Positions 20,981-38,356 of a stretch of 64,000 nt of DNA are shown piece by piece (positions within the stretch are counted from its first letter, which is position 1; every line of letters starts with the position of its first letter). Both the position numbers and the translations under genes were made by a program. The notes under the pieces were generated by a model, which did not search any database, was not told where the DNA came from, and saw only the letters and a list, made by a program, of their open reading frames with translations. The stretch is from Pempheris klunzingeri (lineage: Eukaryota > Chordata > Actinopteri > Acropomatiformes > Pempheridae): assembly GCF_042242105.1 (NCBI RefSeq), contig NC_092024.1:8025501-8089500 (forward strand), given 5' to 3'.

Positions 20981-23703
20981 CGGGGGTTGTTTGTGCTCCT
21001 GTTTATCTCTCCAGCTGCTTCCTGTCAGAGGTGGTCATTTCCAGCTTGGCGACACAGCTAATATAATCATCCAGTCACAGGGCAGACAGGCAGACAGTTC
21101 AAACTCATTTCCTCTGTCTGTCTCACTCTTTGTTTGTATCTTTCTGTCTTCATCTCAGCAATACCCATAAAGCATTGTGGCCCTGATACTGGCAATGTTT
21201 GTTTTATTGATGCAATTTGAGGGAGAGAAATTGAGTTACGCTTTCTCACTGCAATTTCTCTCCCATTCTTTACTTCTTCTTTTGGCAGTTTTAAATGTTT
21301 TTAAATGTTTTTTAAAGTAAATTTAGCTTTCTGTTTGTAGATCTTCAATAGTTTTACTTAAACTCAACAGTGCAAAAGTCTAGACTGATGTTGAAATACT
21401 TCATTTTAATACCACACAACAACAGCATTTATTTTTAATTTTGCTGATTGACCATACACTGACCGTATCTCATTAGTTTACAGTAATTATACCAAACCAT
21501 GAGTGGATTTGACAAAGATCATAATGTTTGAAACAGCTGAACTCCCTGTCTGTGTTTCCCTGACAGCTGAGGTGTACACCAGCATGTCAAAGCCAGCCGA
21601 GGCCTCGGCCTGCACACAGGAAGCCGCCAACCTCTTCCCCACATCCCATAACGTGCTGTACATGAAGGGGCAGATAGCCGAGCTGAGGGGCAACATGGAC
21701 GAGGCCAAACGCTGGTATGAGGAGGCCCTGTCCATCAACCCGACGCATGTCAAGACCATGCAGAGACTGGTAATGCACAGATCACACACTCTGATGTTCT
21801 CCTTCTGCTCTGTCCTTGTGTTTGGACTCTTGAGAATAAAACAAATCTCGTCCCATCTGCCTTCAGTGTCCGTACAGCCTGAGGGTCTGTGTGTTTTATG
21901 TAATTAGCCACAGTCCTCTGGGACAGCCCCATCAGACGTTCTGTGAAAAGAGGGAACAGTGTCTCCTCCTTAGTACGCTCCTCTATCTCTTCCTCAGTTG
22001 ACTCTGTTTGCACATTCACTTTGAGATTTTTACTACATCAGTATCATTTCACCCAAACTGTGTGGCCTTACATTACCTTCTTAACAGTGGACAAAATCAC
22101 ACAATATTTAGGAAACTGCCACTTTGTTTTAGCCCATAAACCCATAAATTAACACTGAAGTATATATAAAAAAAAAAAAAAAAAAAAGAACACAAGGTTT
22201 CTTTTATAGCAAATGTTCAGTCCCTATTGGATTATATGTGTTTAAGGAGAAAAGCTTGCAACATGCATAGACTGAATAAAGGAAGTGGACGTTAGCCACC
22301 GTAACGTTACCCATTGGTTGGTGCACCACTGTTTTGAAGCCACAGGTTTACCACATTTTGGGCATCGTCATCTTGGTCCTGGAAGCACAAGTGGCGTTAG
22401 TTCCGCAAAGTCCTCTGCATCTGATTGGTTAGGTTTTGCCATGACCGCTCCTCTGATTGGTGGGCCACAATGTAGTCCTGCCCTAAAGCAAACCCTGCTG
22501 TGTTGAAGACGACTCGATCCCAGCGACTGAGACCATAAACTCATTAGGAAAGTGTTTACTGAAGTAATAAATCAAGTGAGAATCTGGACCATTTTCTCAC
22601 AGACTTCTATACAATCAAATTTCTTTTTGCGACCAGCAGAGCGGCCCGCTGCTGGCCATTAGAAAGAATGGAGGTTCAAGGCACTGCCACATCGGCTTCA
22701 CTTTTCAGACCTGAAAGCTACGTCCACTTCTTTTACACAGTCTGTGGTAACACGTCTGGACAATAGAGGCGTGTATCGGTATTGGTGACAAACGAGTGAG
22801 TCCCACAGTTTACATGGACACGAGTGGCCGTACCTTAAACGATGCAGTCTACGAAAATAATGCAGCGGTCATCTGAATGAAATACATTTATACTCTAGAG
22901 AACAATAAAACTAGTAACATTACAAGTGAGGCAGCCGTGTTGTTGCTGTATGTAATTCACATTCCAACAAGGATCGTCACCACCAGTATGATACACAGCA
23001 ACAGACTATAATGTTCTTCCTCTTTCTTCATCTTCCTCCTCCGCCCTTTTCTTCCTCTTTTTTTTTTGTCTTCCACAGGGTCTGATTCTTCACCAGCTGC
23101 AGCGCTACAGTCTGTCTGAGAAGGTCCTGAGGGACGCTGTGCAGGTCAACAGGTGTGTGTGTGTGTGTGTGTGTGTGTGCACCATAGTTGTTATATTTTA
23201 GGACACCACACTCACTACAATCTACATTTTCTCTGCTCTTCTTTTTTTCTCTCTTCACCTCCCTGTTCCACTTCTCTCATGTTTCCACCTCACCTCTCTC
23301 CTCTCTTCCTCTGTTTCTCTTTCCTTTTTTACTTCTCCCTTCTCCTCTGCTTGTAACTCTTTTTTCTCTTATCACCTCTCATCTCTCATTTCTTCCTTTC
23401 CTTGTTTTCTCCTGTTTCCTTTCTCCTACCCTTCTATACCATTTGCTTTTCACCTTTTCCTTCCGTCTTACCATCTTTTCCTCTCCTCCCCTCTTCTCCT
23501 CCTCAACTCCTCTCCTCTCCTCCTGTTTCCTCCTCCTCCTCCTCCTCCTCCTCAGTACGGCTCATGATGTGTGGAACAGCCTGGGTGAGGTCCTGCAGGC
23601 TCAAGGAAATGCTGCTGCTGCCACCGAGTGTTTCCTCACCGCCTTGGAGCTGGAGGCCAGCAGCCCAATTCTGCCCTTCACCATCATACCCAGAGCGCTA
23701 TGA
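4177..23703 (+). CDS. ttc7b: Tetratricopeptide repeat protein 7B, complete, 21 coding exons, 855 aa
   Basis: TTC7 proteins are TPR scaffolds that, with EFR3 and FAM126/hyccin, hold PI 4-kinase alpha at the plasma membrane to make PI4P (family knowledge). Exons: 4177-4297, 6042-6196, 6438-6513, 7037-7129, 7588-7751, 9084-9205, 9935-10013, 10417-10592, 10803-10866, 10970-11107, 11348-11536, 12123-12240, 12454-12511, 12671-12743, 12908-13068, 13169-13285, 13555-13652, 19423-19563, 21567-21769, 23079-23152, 23556-23703. The lengths sum to 2568 nt with phases matching at every junction. The N-terminus reads [14 protein letters not shown] and the C-terminus [10 protein letters not shown]...FTIIPRAL. 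Helical TPR repeats fill roughly residues 350-855 (e.g. [18 protein letters not shown] near 397). The 7B paralogue is favoured over 7A by ASPRGP near residue 63 and [11 protein letters not shown] near 636. Human TTC7B is about 843 aa. Start ATG has context accaagATG. The exon 13 donor (gttggg) is weak. Confidence 0.96.
8600..8740 (+). mobile_element. Degenerate interspersed repeat fragment in ttc7b intron 5
   Basis: The block gacaggaaataggggagcga followed by gtgacttgcgctgtaaccac looks like a decayed copy of a fish repeat with a gacaggaaat...gagagagag core. Assignment is from memory of the pattern only. Confidence 0.3.
12625..12666 (+). repeat. (CT)n microsatellite forming the acceptor tract of ttc7b exon 14
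   Basis: About 42 bp of pure CT ends four bases before the exon 14 boundary (ctctgtag|agctc), so it serves as the polypyrimidine tract of that splice site. Confidence 0.95.
14258..14529 (+). CDS. Candidate proline-rich alternative (terminal) exon of ttc7b
   Basis: This open stretch lies in the largest ttc7b intron (13653-19422). It is preceded by a pyrimidine-rich acceptor (tccttgtattttag). Entered in phase 1, as left by ttc7b exon 17 (13652), it stays open for about 90 codons to a TAG at 14527-14529. The predicted peptide starts [19 protein letters not shown], then is rich in Ser and Pro with a PPPLPPPK motif and a run of seven prolines, then a basic [13 protein letters not shown] segment. 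I see no convincing internal donor, so it would act as an alternative last exon replacing the final four exons, or be spurious. Poly-proline suggests SH3/WW binding (inference). A possible AATAAA lies near 15246. Confidence 0.35.
18321..18406 (+). repeat. (AC)43 microsatellite in ttc7b intron 17
   Basis: Uninterrupted dinucleotide tract of about 86 bp, the longest simple repeat in the window and likely polymorphic. Confidence 0.98.
19900..20345 (+). mobile_element. Teleost-type interspersed repeat in ttc7b intron 18
   Basis: Begins aagtttattgccaagtatgt and continues aaggaatttgccttggt, a widespread fish repeat start. It ends in a block with gatgagaagaaactgttctt and gcagcctctttccagagggg, also repeat-like. 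Length is about 440 bp and no intact ORF is seen. Boundaries are approximate. Confidence 0.55.
20943..20976 (+). repeat. (CA)n microsatellite in ttc7b intron 18
   Basis: Pure CA tract of about 34 bp. Confidence 0.97.
22265..22765 (+). mobile_element. Teleost-type interspersed repeat in ttc7b intron 19
   Basis: The segment contains phrases I know from abundant fish interspersed repeats: gggcatcgtcatcttggtcc, ctgctggccattagaaagaa, ggcttcacttttcagacctg, and a final tacacagtctgtgg. It spans about 500 bp. No coding capacity is visible, so it is a non-autonomous element. Family assignment would need a repeat library. Confidence 0.6.
23153..23179 (+). repeat. (GT)n microsatellite starting at the ttc7b exon 20 donor
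   Basis: The intron begins directly with gtgtgtgt, so the first bases of the repeat are the splice donor of exon 20 (ends 23152). Confidence 0.95.
23531..23552 (+). repeat. (TCC)n tract forming the ttc7b exon 21 acceptor
   Basis: A run of tcc/cct triplets leads directly into the acceptor ctcctcag of the last coding exon, embedded in about 300 bp of pyrimidine-rich intron (23225-23555). Confidence 0.9.
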
Positions 23704-25792
23704 GACACGCCACGTTCACACTTATGGCCTCCGTACTGTAGCACAGTGGCACAAATAATGGACCTGCAAGCTGCACACAACCCCATACACACACACACAC
23801 ACACACACAGCATGCCTGCATGCCACTTACACACACACACCTGCACAAGGTTTTACTGCCATACCCTCAGATACACACGCTGTATATAAGTACACATAAA
23901 CATACAGTACATACGCGCTTCCTGCTGCCCTCTCCCCCTTCCCATAATGCCTTGCTGTGGCTGTGACCCCGACTGTGTGCGAGGACATGCGTCTGTGTGC
24001 TGTTTCGTTGCCTGTGTGCGTCTGTGCATGTGCACCCATGTCTGTGTATGTGTGCCAACACGTTGCCTGTGCATATTTGTGTGTGATTTGTAGTACGCCT
24101 TGTGTGTTTGTTGTTTTTGTCCTTTTTGTCAAAGATGTAAATAAGATTATGTTTGCATTCCTTCTCTGCCATTGCTAGCGCTCACAAGAGTTTACATTTT
24201 GTTTACGTTTTGATTAGTCTGAAAATTCACACACGCACACAGTTTTATTTTCCTTCCGCGCACTGAGGGTAAATCTGACAAAAAAATGGATTGTGGGCAG
24301 GTAAATAGTTGTATTAATGTTTCCTTTTTAAGCCAAATATTACTGATAATCTCCACAGTGAAACACACACACACACACACACACGGTCACTTGCTGTATG
24401 GCTGGCTCAGGACAGCCAGATCTTTGAGAATCTCCTGGAGCGTCGACAGACTTGATTGACAGATCACTGAAGAATCAATCAGTCAGTGGAGTCTAAATGC
24501 CAAAACACAGGCTGCATTTACACACAAAGGAGGTCAGTCCTTTTTTGCTCTACAATGTAAAATGAAAGCGCATTTTATCTCACATGTACAGCCTTTACAT
24601 TCTAGTTTCCACAACATTCAACGATTTTACACATTCTCCTAAGACGTGCACCATCATGCAGCTTAGAAGTTAAAGGAATAGTTTGACATTTTGTGAAATG
24701 CTTTTGCTGTCTTGCTGAGAGTTAGTTGAGATGATTGATAACGCTCTCACGTCTATACGGCTGCAGCTGGCAGCAGATTAGCTCACTTTAGCATAAAGAC
24801 AGGAAACGGCTGGCTGGCTCCGCTAACCTGATCTCAGCTAACCGGCTGCTCATGCTGCTTCATAGGCACCGTACACATGTGAGGGTGGTATTTCCTACTG
24901 CTGTAAAATAAATACCATTCCATATTGACAATTCTACATTTTTTGGATCTATTTGGAAAAGCATCCTTTAGCATGAGCAGCTGTAGTCACAGTAGCTGGA
25001 AATATAAAAGTGCCACCTTCAGTAACTCGAACAGAAAGAGAAAGGAGGCACGTGTCATGTGAACTCACGGAAAATCGGAGCCCCTATGAAACATAAACAT
25101 TTTAACAAATTACAAATGGAAGGAATCTGTTACAAACATTTTCTCAAAACAAGTGAGATTTTCTGTTGTGTGTAAATGCAGCCAGTGATTGTGTTGTCTT
25201 TGTGTCCTGTCACAGTCATGTTGAAAGTTGAACTAGATGAATATAGCTATTTTTTTGTCCATTTGATTTTTGATTATGAATACAAAGGATTATTGTTGTA
25301 TATTTGATTGTTCCAAGTGTATTATTGTTATTATTTTAGAAAGTAAATTATAACTCTATTTTCTGGAGAGTGATGTTACTGGTGGAGAACGGACAAACTG
25401 ATTCAGCTTGTCGACATGAGCTCAGTGAGTCCTTTGTGCTGTAAATGAATGACTGAAATTAGGATAATAGTGACAAAGGTAATAAAAGTGGTTAAAAACA
25501 AGTGGGACTCCTTGTCTGTTGTGTGTGCCTCTGCTCTTCCAGCTTCTTCTACTCATCATTTATGCTTCGATGGGAGAAAAATATTGACCTTAAGGCTTAA
25601 TGTTCTGTGTGTGTGTGTGTGTGTGTGTGGGGTGCTCCCTCTGACTGTGACCTCGGGGCCAGCAGTGTGTTTTACTTTCTCAGGTGTGTGTCTGTCAGTG
25701 GATGGGTGTGTCCTCCTCTGTGTGTGTTTTTTATCAGAGGATTACAGCGCTGACAGGCTTTGTCCTAGAGTGTCAGGAAGCTACAGTTGAGT

Positions 25793-25825
<33 letters not shown>

Positions 25826-26495
25826 ACCCCCCCGGTGCTGCTGGATTCTCAGGTATCCCCAGCAGTCAGTCCCCCTTTAAAGGTCATGGCCTCAACTCAG
25901 AGACACACTGTATACGGGGCAGATCCTGGTCTTTGGGCTACATATTACTGGACTGTACATTCCACTGAAAATGAAGTTGACTGTGTGTGGTCTGTCGCTG
26001 ATCCGCTCCGCCTGTCTCACGCTGGGGCTGCTGGCTGTGTCGCTTGGGGCCTGGCTGTGGGGGGAGGGGCTCTTGTTTGTGTCAATTATTGCATCAATCA
26101 TTATTACTTTATATTTTAATGTATTCAAAGACTGTCAAATTATTATTGTCATATTATTTATTGTGGTTGTTATTATTGCCATTATTAGTGAGAATGATGA
26201 TAATAAGATATTGTGGTGACATCGTGCAGTTATTATCAGTCTAGCACTAACACTGTGTCTTTTCTGTCTCTCCTTTACACACCCCTCACCCCATACACTA
26301 ACCTCTCCAGGATCAGTAAACACAGATTTCACTGCCTCTCATACAAACATCCAGACATGCACACTAATCTAATCTAATCCAGTCTTATCTAATCTAATCT
26401 CTATCATCATGTCTATATGTCTGCACATTAGGGCTCTTATTTTCCCCCCGTCACGCTTTTGTTTTTGTTCATCAATAAAAAAATTAAAAAAAACA
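23704..26495 (+). other. ttc7b: Probable 3' UTR of ttc7b
   Basis: Non-coding stretch after the ttc7b stop. Two polyadenylation signal candidates are AATAAA at 25481-25486 and AATAAA at 26474-26479. It contains CA/GT microsatellites (23787-23809, 24363-24384, 25606-25629, 25796-25822) and a fish-type interspersed repeat near 24670-24870. The short ORFs here are built from simple repeats and are not credible genes. UTR extent is inferred from the signals only. Confidence 0.45.
24670..24870 (+). mobile_element. Teleost-type interspersed repeat in the ttc7b 3' UTR
   Basis: Contains aaaggaatagtttgacattt, then gagagttagttgagatgatt and ttagcataaagacaggaaac, which are characteristic of a very common fish repeat. 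A short fragment of the same family (aaggaatagtttggcatttt) occurs near 10110 in intron 7. Confidence 0.6.
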
Positions 26496-29089
26496 GTAAT
26501 CATATGCTGAGGACTTCTTTTATTCCCACACAAGCATCTTAATTACTTCCAAATATACAGTTCATGATGAGAATTTGTTATTGAGATTTTAAGATGAACA
26601 AACGAAACAAGACAAGGGAGGGGGGGGGGGTGGGACTTGAAACTTGGATACTGCCTACATTTATATGCTTTAATACAGATGATGCTATCATTTTTCATCA
26701 TCTAAAGTCCACCTTCATTCAAACTGTTTTTTCTCATTCCTTATTCTGAGTCACTTTCATCAGCTGCACCTTTGAGTCACGCTTTCTCATTTTATTAAAA
26801 TGTGGGGGTTCAGTTTTCCTCTGCCCTTTTGTTATTTGCATCAATGCTGTGATATCCCAAGATTTCATGCTCTGCCTTTGAAACTTGTAATATATGTCAC
26901 TTTTGACCTTCTCAAAGGATTTATTTCTAACCTGCAGAGCAGAAGGAAGAGCTGAGAAAAAGAGCCCTGTTGACGCTGCGTGACGATGCATTTTAAGAGA
27001 ATCAAATGGTTCTTTAAATGTCCAGTTTAGCAGAATTTCTACATGCGTCGTGTAGTTTTCCAAAAAAAATCAAACAGTTGGCGATACATGCTTTTCACAT
27101 TTTAGTTCCTGACCCCTTGTGAACATGTTCTTTACAGTGAATACTTTCACTTTGTATGTTTCACTTTCTTTGCTCAACACTTGTTTACTTTAAGATAAGG
27201 TTTGAGTAAAATGCTGAGTACAGGACCTTGACTTGTAATGGAGTATTCTACTGTTGTGATATGATACTTTTACTTTAATAAAAGGTACTTAAGTACTTTT
27301 TCCAGAAATTCTTTCTCTTGTCACATACGATTAAAACTATTCTAAGATTGTTGGATTTTTTGAGACGGATATCTCATTGGATACCCTCAAACCCCAAAGT
27401 TAGGGATTACAATTAGTGTCTAATATTCAAAAAAGGGAAAAGAGACAATAGTTTTATTTGTCACTACACATGTCCCACTATCCATTTATCTGCAGTGGCT
27501 GGAAAATTTGACATGATTCTGATGAGGCTTGGTGATTCTCATGAATGACTATGCACTTTTGGAAGAGGAAAGAAAGAGAAATAATGAATATCTGCCCCAT
27601 ACAGCAGCATGGGCCGTCCAACTCTTCACACACACACACACCACTCTCCATTCTTCTAGCTGTCAGGCGAAAAACTGAAATATTTATGTGGGCGAAGCTG
27701 GAGCCAGGAGTGGAGGATTGTGTGTCTGTGTTTGCATGTGTGTGTGTGAAGGTAAATGTGTGCAAGATAAATCTGAGAAAGAATCTTCTGGAAACCCCGT
27801 TAATGATGCTGGAGTGGCGCTTCTCTAATAGCAAGCAGCGAGCAGCAAGATATATTAATACACTTCAGACAGTTACATAACTTCAGCCACTGACTCTGTG
27901 TGTGTGTGTGTGTGTGTGTCACACACACAGCAGGATCATCAGCTACATCTTTTATATTCTAGGAAGTGGCATCAGTGCAAACAGCAGAACAGACATGAAG
28001 TTATGCTGCTTATTGACACAGATCCCCAGCGATTAAACAGTGGGGCCTTTAGTGTCTTTGCTGGACTAAAACTTGCAGTGAACATCAACACAATATCAGC
28101 TCTTGAATCAAAGGAAGGATTGAGGTATTTTAGGAAGAGCAGGGAATTCATGATTTTAAGATGCACTGCGAATCTGTTTTCATTATCTCCCCTCATCCCT
28201 CGCTCTCTCCCTCTCCCCCAAGTCCTGGGTTTCTATTATTGTCCTCCCCTCGTCTCCTCTCTTGCTTGCTCCTCAAACTCCCACGTTTTTCTGCTCCCAT
28301 CTCTTTCACTTCCACCCACCCCATGCCTGGCTCTGTTGCCTAGCAACCCCTCCTCATCTGCAGACAGACGTTCTCTACGATCTAGAAAAGTCCTTGTGGC
28401 GCCCCATCTGCACACACATACACAGATTGTACCAACAGTTAAGTGAGGACATGTTGGTGTCCATATCTATCACTGACATTTCACTCGACTCAAGAAAAAG
28501 ACTTTTGGATGATCCCATGATGTAAAAATCCCCCTGTAGCGCAGCCTTTCCCTCATATGTGATATTGTGGACATTGTTTCTGCTTCAGGGGAAGTGCTTT
28601 TTTTTAAATGGCTGTATCAACAAGATAATTAAGAGTAGCCATGGTGATATGCTTAAATAAATGAAGAGTAGGTTTGAACAGTATTGCCTCCTTCCTGAAC
28701 TGTTAACTTCATTCTCCCATTTCCCATCATTCATTTGAATTCTCATACTGTGCAATCAAATGCTATGTAAATAGTCAGATTATATGAAAGACTAGCTGCA
28801 GTTCTTTGTGGCATTTTTCTAGTGTTTGCTATAAATTGGACCAACTGTCTGAGCCGGTGATGGCTGCTGATTGAAGTGATATGGGTATGTAGGAACGGAC
28901 CAATGCCTCTCCTAAAATGTGTTTTTAACAGGGCTTCAGAGTCTGTGCTTACGAAAAGACACTGCATCCACTAAGTAGCACAGATGAGTCATTTTAAAGC
29001 AGCACTTCCCCCACAGAACCAGCCGGCACCGAGAGAAAACACAAGTCGGCTCATTTTTCTAAGAAACAAACACACAAAGACCCCAATAC
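26496..29089. other. Intergenic region between convergent ttc7b and calm1
   Basis: AT-rich, with a G-run at 26621-26631, short (ATCTA)n repeats just upstream at 26365-26400, and a GT microsatellite at 27898-27919. Apart from the doubtful exon at 28364-28525, no coding exon, RNA gene or complete mobile element is supported. A 109-codon minus-strand ORF at 26734-27063 has no recognisable motif. Confidence 0.4.
28364..28525 (+). CDS. Possible isolated 3'-terminal exon (53 codons)
   Basis: A pyrimidine-rich acceptor (ctcctcatctgcag) is followed by an open stretch with a protein-like composition, TDVLYDLEKSLWRPICTHI then RLYQQLSEDMLVSISITD, ending ...RKRLLDDPMM and TAA. It lies between ttc7b and calm1 on the plus strand. 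I do not recognise it and found no upstream exon with a matching phase. Part of it is a CA-rich stretch, which lowers confidence. Chance ORF is the main alternative. Confidence 0.2.
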   Translation, partial: TDVLYDLEKSLWRPICTHIHRLYQQLSEDMLVSISITDISLDSRKRLLDDPMM

Positions 29090-30219
29090 GAGAGGTTACT
29101 TCATGGTATTTTATTGGAAAAACAAAATGTAAAGACTAGCATGTACAACTTGGAATGCAGATCAACTGAACTGAACAGTTGGACTGGGCCGGGCCTCGCC
29201 GCACCCACACGCACACACTTACACACGCAAACTCACACACAAACACAAGATAGAAATGCTGCAAAGCACCGACCCCGTCCCCACTAAACTGAATTTATCA
29301 CCCCATAAAATCATGATAGACACGCAACATTGGAGGCAATATACCACACCTAAGCATGCTTCAGTCAGATAATCGGTTATTGTTTGTAAATCTCCAACTC
29401 TCCAAAACATTATACCTGCAATATTGCCCCAAATATTGCTCTGATATATCATCATCTTTAAAGCCCACCCCACCCATCCAAATAGTCTAGGAGACACCAG
29501 CCGCCCCAAGGGCTCAAATCCATGCCCCACCCAGGATTCTCCCTCTAAAAAGGTAAACACACAAAAGGATAAAGCGAGTATCCTGACATGCCAGAAACAC
29601 AGAATCTAAAATGAGTTCTTATTTATTCCATTTTAATATTTTTCTTAAAAATACCTCTGTCGTCACTGACTTCATTTAGGTAAGCAAACTGCAAAGGTTC
29701 AGCTGGTTCACTCCCATCCATCCGTCAACTAACCCCTCCCTCCCTCCTTCCTCTCTGTGGGTCCCAGGCCGACCTGAGGCCCAACAACAGCCTTCTGCCA
29801 TTGGGCTCCTAACAGTAACCCATCTAAAGCTGCATGCATGAAGAACAGAAAAAAAGAAAACAGGAAGTCATAGAAAAAAGGCGATTGGCCAGCCCATATA
29901 ATCATCATGACATCAGGCAGATGGAACCAGGAAGCAGAGGAGCAGTGGCCAAACCAGCCAGCTGCAGAGAGGCTGCTTGGCTAACGAGTTGAGATCTGAT
30001 TGGGCAGCTCAGCGCTGGGGGGGCGGGACATACAAGCCAGTACATGCAGATTGATTTAGGTCTTTTACCTTTTTTGAGCTTGTTTATATGGACAGATTTT
30101 CAGTTTTCCAACATTCAGTTTAAGTTGTCTATACAGAACAGTATGAATAAATGTAGATTTTTGCAATAAGAGGTAAGTGAAACATTTGACTGATTCTTCG
30201 TCTTTGCTGTGAGAGCAGT
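29090..30219 (-). other. calm1: Probable 3' UTR of calm1 with polyadenylation signal
   Basis: About 1.1 kb downstream of the calm1 stop has no coding exon. On the minus strand an AATAAA lies at 29115-29110, giving a likely cleavage site near 29090. A long calmodulin 3' UTR fits the family. The extent is inferred. Confidence 0.55.
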
Positions 30220-36309
<6,090 letters not shown>

Positions 36310-38039
36310 GTCTGTCTGAGTCAGAGACGTCGGTTCGCTAACGCTACGGGGAGAGAGGAAATGGACGGCTGCCACCGAACAAGGCTGGCTGGAGGCGGGC
36401 AGGCAGGACGAACCACCGCTGCACGGTTCACTGTATTCCTCCGCACTGTGGCGAACTGTCGCCCATTGAGTGGGGCGTCCTCGCGCCTTCTCCGCCTCAT
36501 CAAACGTGCACGCACGCACACACGCACACGAGTCTGCCGTTGTGCGCGTGCGGTGCGCTTGTCTCTGGGCTTGTCATGTTTCTCACAGGGAAGTTACTCT
36601 GAATCTACTCAGTTTACTGACTTTAAAAACTAGTCTCCATGGAGAAAGAGAAGTACAGGAACAACAAGATGGGGTTTGCATGCTGTGCAGGGCCGGATGG
36701 ACTTATTTTGGGGCCATGGGGCGAGAATTTGCCACCAGGCACCTCTAACAACCCATCTAATCCCCTCTGTAATTTGAGTAAATACAATTTTATGAGGAAT
36801 ACACACAAAATAACGATGCTGTATAAACAAGATTTTGACACAATGTCCCTCTGTAAGACATGGAAATGAGCTGATGATGCAAGACCTGCCTTAGCTATTA
36901 TTATACTCTCTCTAACAAATTTGCATGCACAATATGTTTATCCCTGCTGGTAATCCAGCCTTCGTGCTGTGTGATTTGAGACCACGAGAGGTCGATTGGT
37001 CTGTAACACTGTACAAAATGAAATTAAGCCCATTCCTTTGTTATTTAACATACACAGTCATAAATCAGACACACAAGAAAAAGACTGCATTCAACTTAGT
37101 GATAATTTGGGAAAAGCTTAGGGTCTGTCCATGGCCACTAATCAAAATAAGATGGCTAATTATTAGGGAATGATAAGTAAAGTTTTAATGAGAGCTAAAC
37201 AGTTGTGATAGTGGAAAGACTTAAACCTCAATCTGCCCTGTGTTGGTTAAAATCTGCGTCTGGTCAGTCACACAGAGTGAGTCGTGTCTCACCTGGTGGC
37301 AGTGGGGTGTTTCTGTCACTGGACTTCAAGCATCAGTCAGGCAGTTGAGCTACTGGACTACAAGTACACATGGCCTAAGCAGGTACCCACAGCAGTCGTT
37401 AGATCTCATTGATGAAATTAATGCGTTTCTGTGGTTATGGTCTGAGGCAGCCAGAATAGTATTATGTGATAAGGAGTATCTCTGTCTCAGAGCCAGAAAC
37501 CACTCATTTGTGCTGAGTTATTAGTCAGATTTTGGCTATAGGAGAATGTCTCTCATACCTTCCAGTATCGGTCTACTTTTAAGAAACTTATTGCAATATG
37601 TTGGCCACACGTCCCCTCCTCCTGGCACCAATCATAAAGTCTGCTGATGTCTGTTGTCCAGCTGGCTTCCATTACATCTGGCTTCCAAATCACAGACAGA
37701 CAGTGTTACTGTAACCAGATTACAGTAACCTCTTTAAATGCACTGACATTATGTAGGCCTAATTTTAATCTCAAATACAACAACCTGTGTTTTCAGGCAA
37801 AAACAGTATTTTCCTTTGATGCATTCCACATGACAAATAATGCTGTAATGGGTTATGCACAGTTTTATATAGTAATATTTGTGTTTTATTATATTTTGTA
37901 TCAAACTAATTTAACTAACTAATTGCATAAGTACATTTTTTGCCTTTATAGAAAAAGGTGAGATGACTGACTTTTAGGTGGGGGGGTTCCTCGTGTCTAT
38001 TTAAGGCAGTTTTTTTTAATCCGTCGAAAGTGACACACT
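36310..38039. other. calm1 upstream region and intergenic DNA
   Basis: The first 250 bp contain the calm1 5' UTR/promoter on the minus strand (CpG-rich, with several cgcacg repeats near 36508-36530). The rest is AT-rich. A small segment near 36690-36740 resembles old interspersed repeat sequence. No gene is supported. Confidence 0.4.
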
Positions 38040-38253
38040 AACTGGCGGACTATTTCGTGTTACACATAGTTTTATGCAGGCGGAAGGATACCTTCTAAAC
38101 ATCGCGGCTGACGGCGCTGGGGAAGTTGCAGTTTTGTGTTTGAGAGGCGGATTCTGATTGGTCAGCGCGGACCCGCAATATTCCACAAGCCGTACAGAGG
38201 CCGCTGATTGGCCAGAGCGGATCTGCAATGCGTCAAACCACGGCGCGGCAACG
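38040..38253 (+). promoter_or_regulatory. CpG-rich promoter-like segment with two ATTGG boxes
   Basis: Local CpG density jumps relative to the AT-rich flanks. Two ATTGG motifs (38157-38161 and 38207-38211) sit in near-repeated contexts, gattggtcagcgcgga and gattggccagagcgga, about 50 bp apart and 45-95 bp before the ATG at 38254. This spacing is typical of NF-Y-dependent TATA-less promoters. The transcript it would serve is unknown. Confidence 0.4.
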
Positions 38254-38356
38254 ATGGCGGCGGCGGGGAGCGCCTCCACCTGTACTGTGCTCAGTGTGTC
38301 CTGTGTTATGGGTGATGAACGGGCTGGGCAGGTAGAGACTTTCAAGTATTTCACAG
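38254..38356 (+). CDS. Orphan candidate first coding exon behind a CCAAT/CpG promoter
   Basis: An ATG in strong context (A at -3, G at +4) opens MAAAGSASTCTVLSVSCVMG and continues to FKYFT, ending at a strong donor (cacag|gtgagc at 38356/38357) in phase 1. The sequence just upstream is CpG-rich and has two ATTGG (inverted CCAAT) boxes. An Ala-rich start with a good donor is typical of a housekeeping first exon, but I do not recognise the protein. I could not find a matching second exon before nrde2, which lies on the opposite strand from 39.2 kb. It may be a gene reading antisense through nrde2, a lncRNA, or a relic. Confidence 0.35.

Noticed and set aside
22285-22506. 73-codon ORF in ttc7b intron 19
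   Set aside because: Lies wholly within a fish interspersed repeat.
23188-23555. Long ORFs through the pyrimidine tract before ttc7b exon 21
   Set aside because: Open only because CT/TCC-rich DNA lacks stops; the real coding part begins at 23556.
26734-27063. 109-codon minus-strand ORF between ttc7b and calm1
   Set aside because: No recognisable domain, no clear promoter or splice signal, AT-rich context; cannot be supported as a gene.
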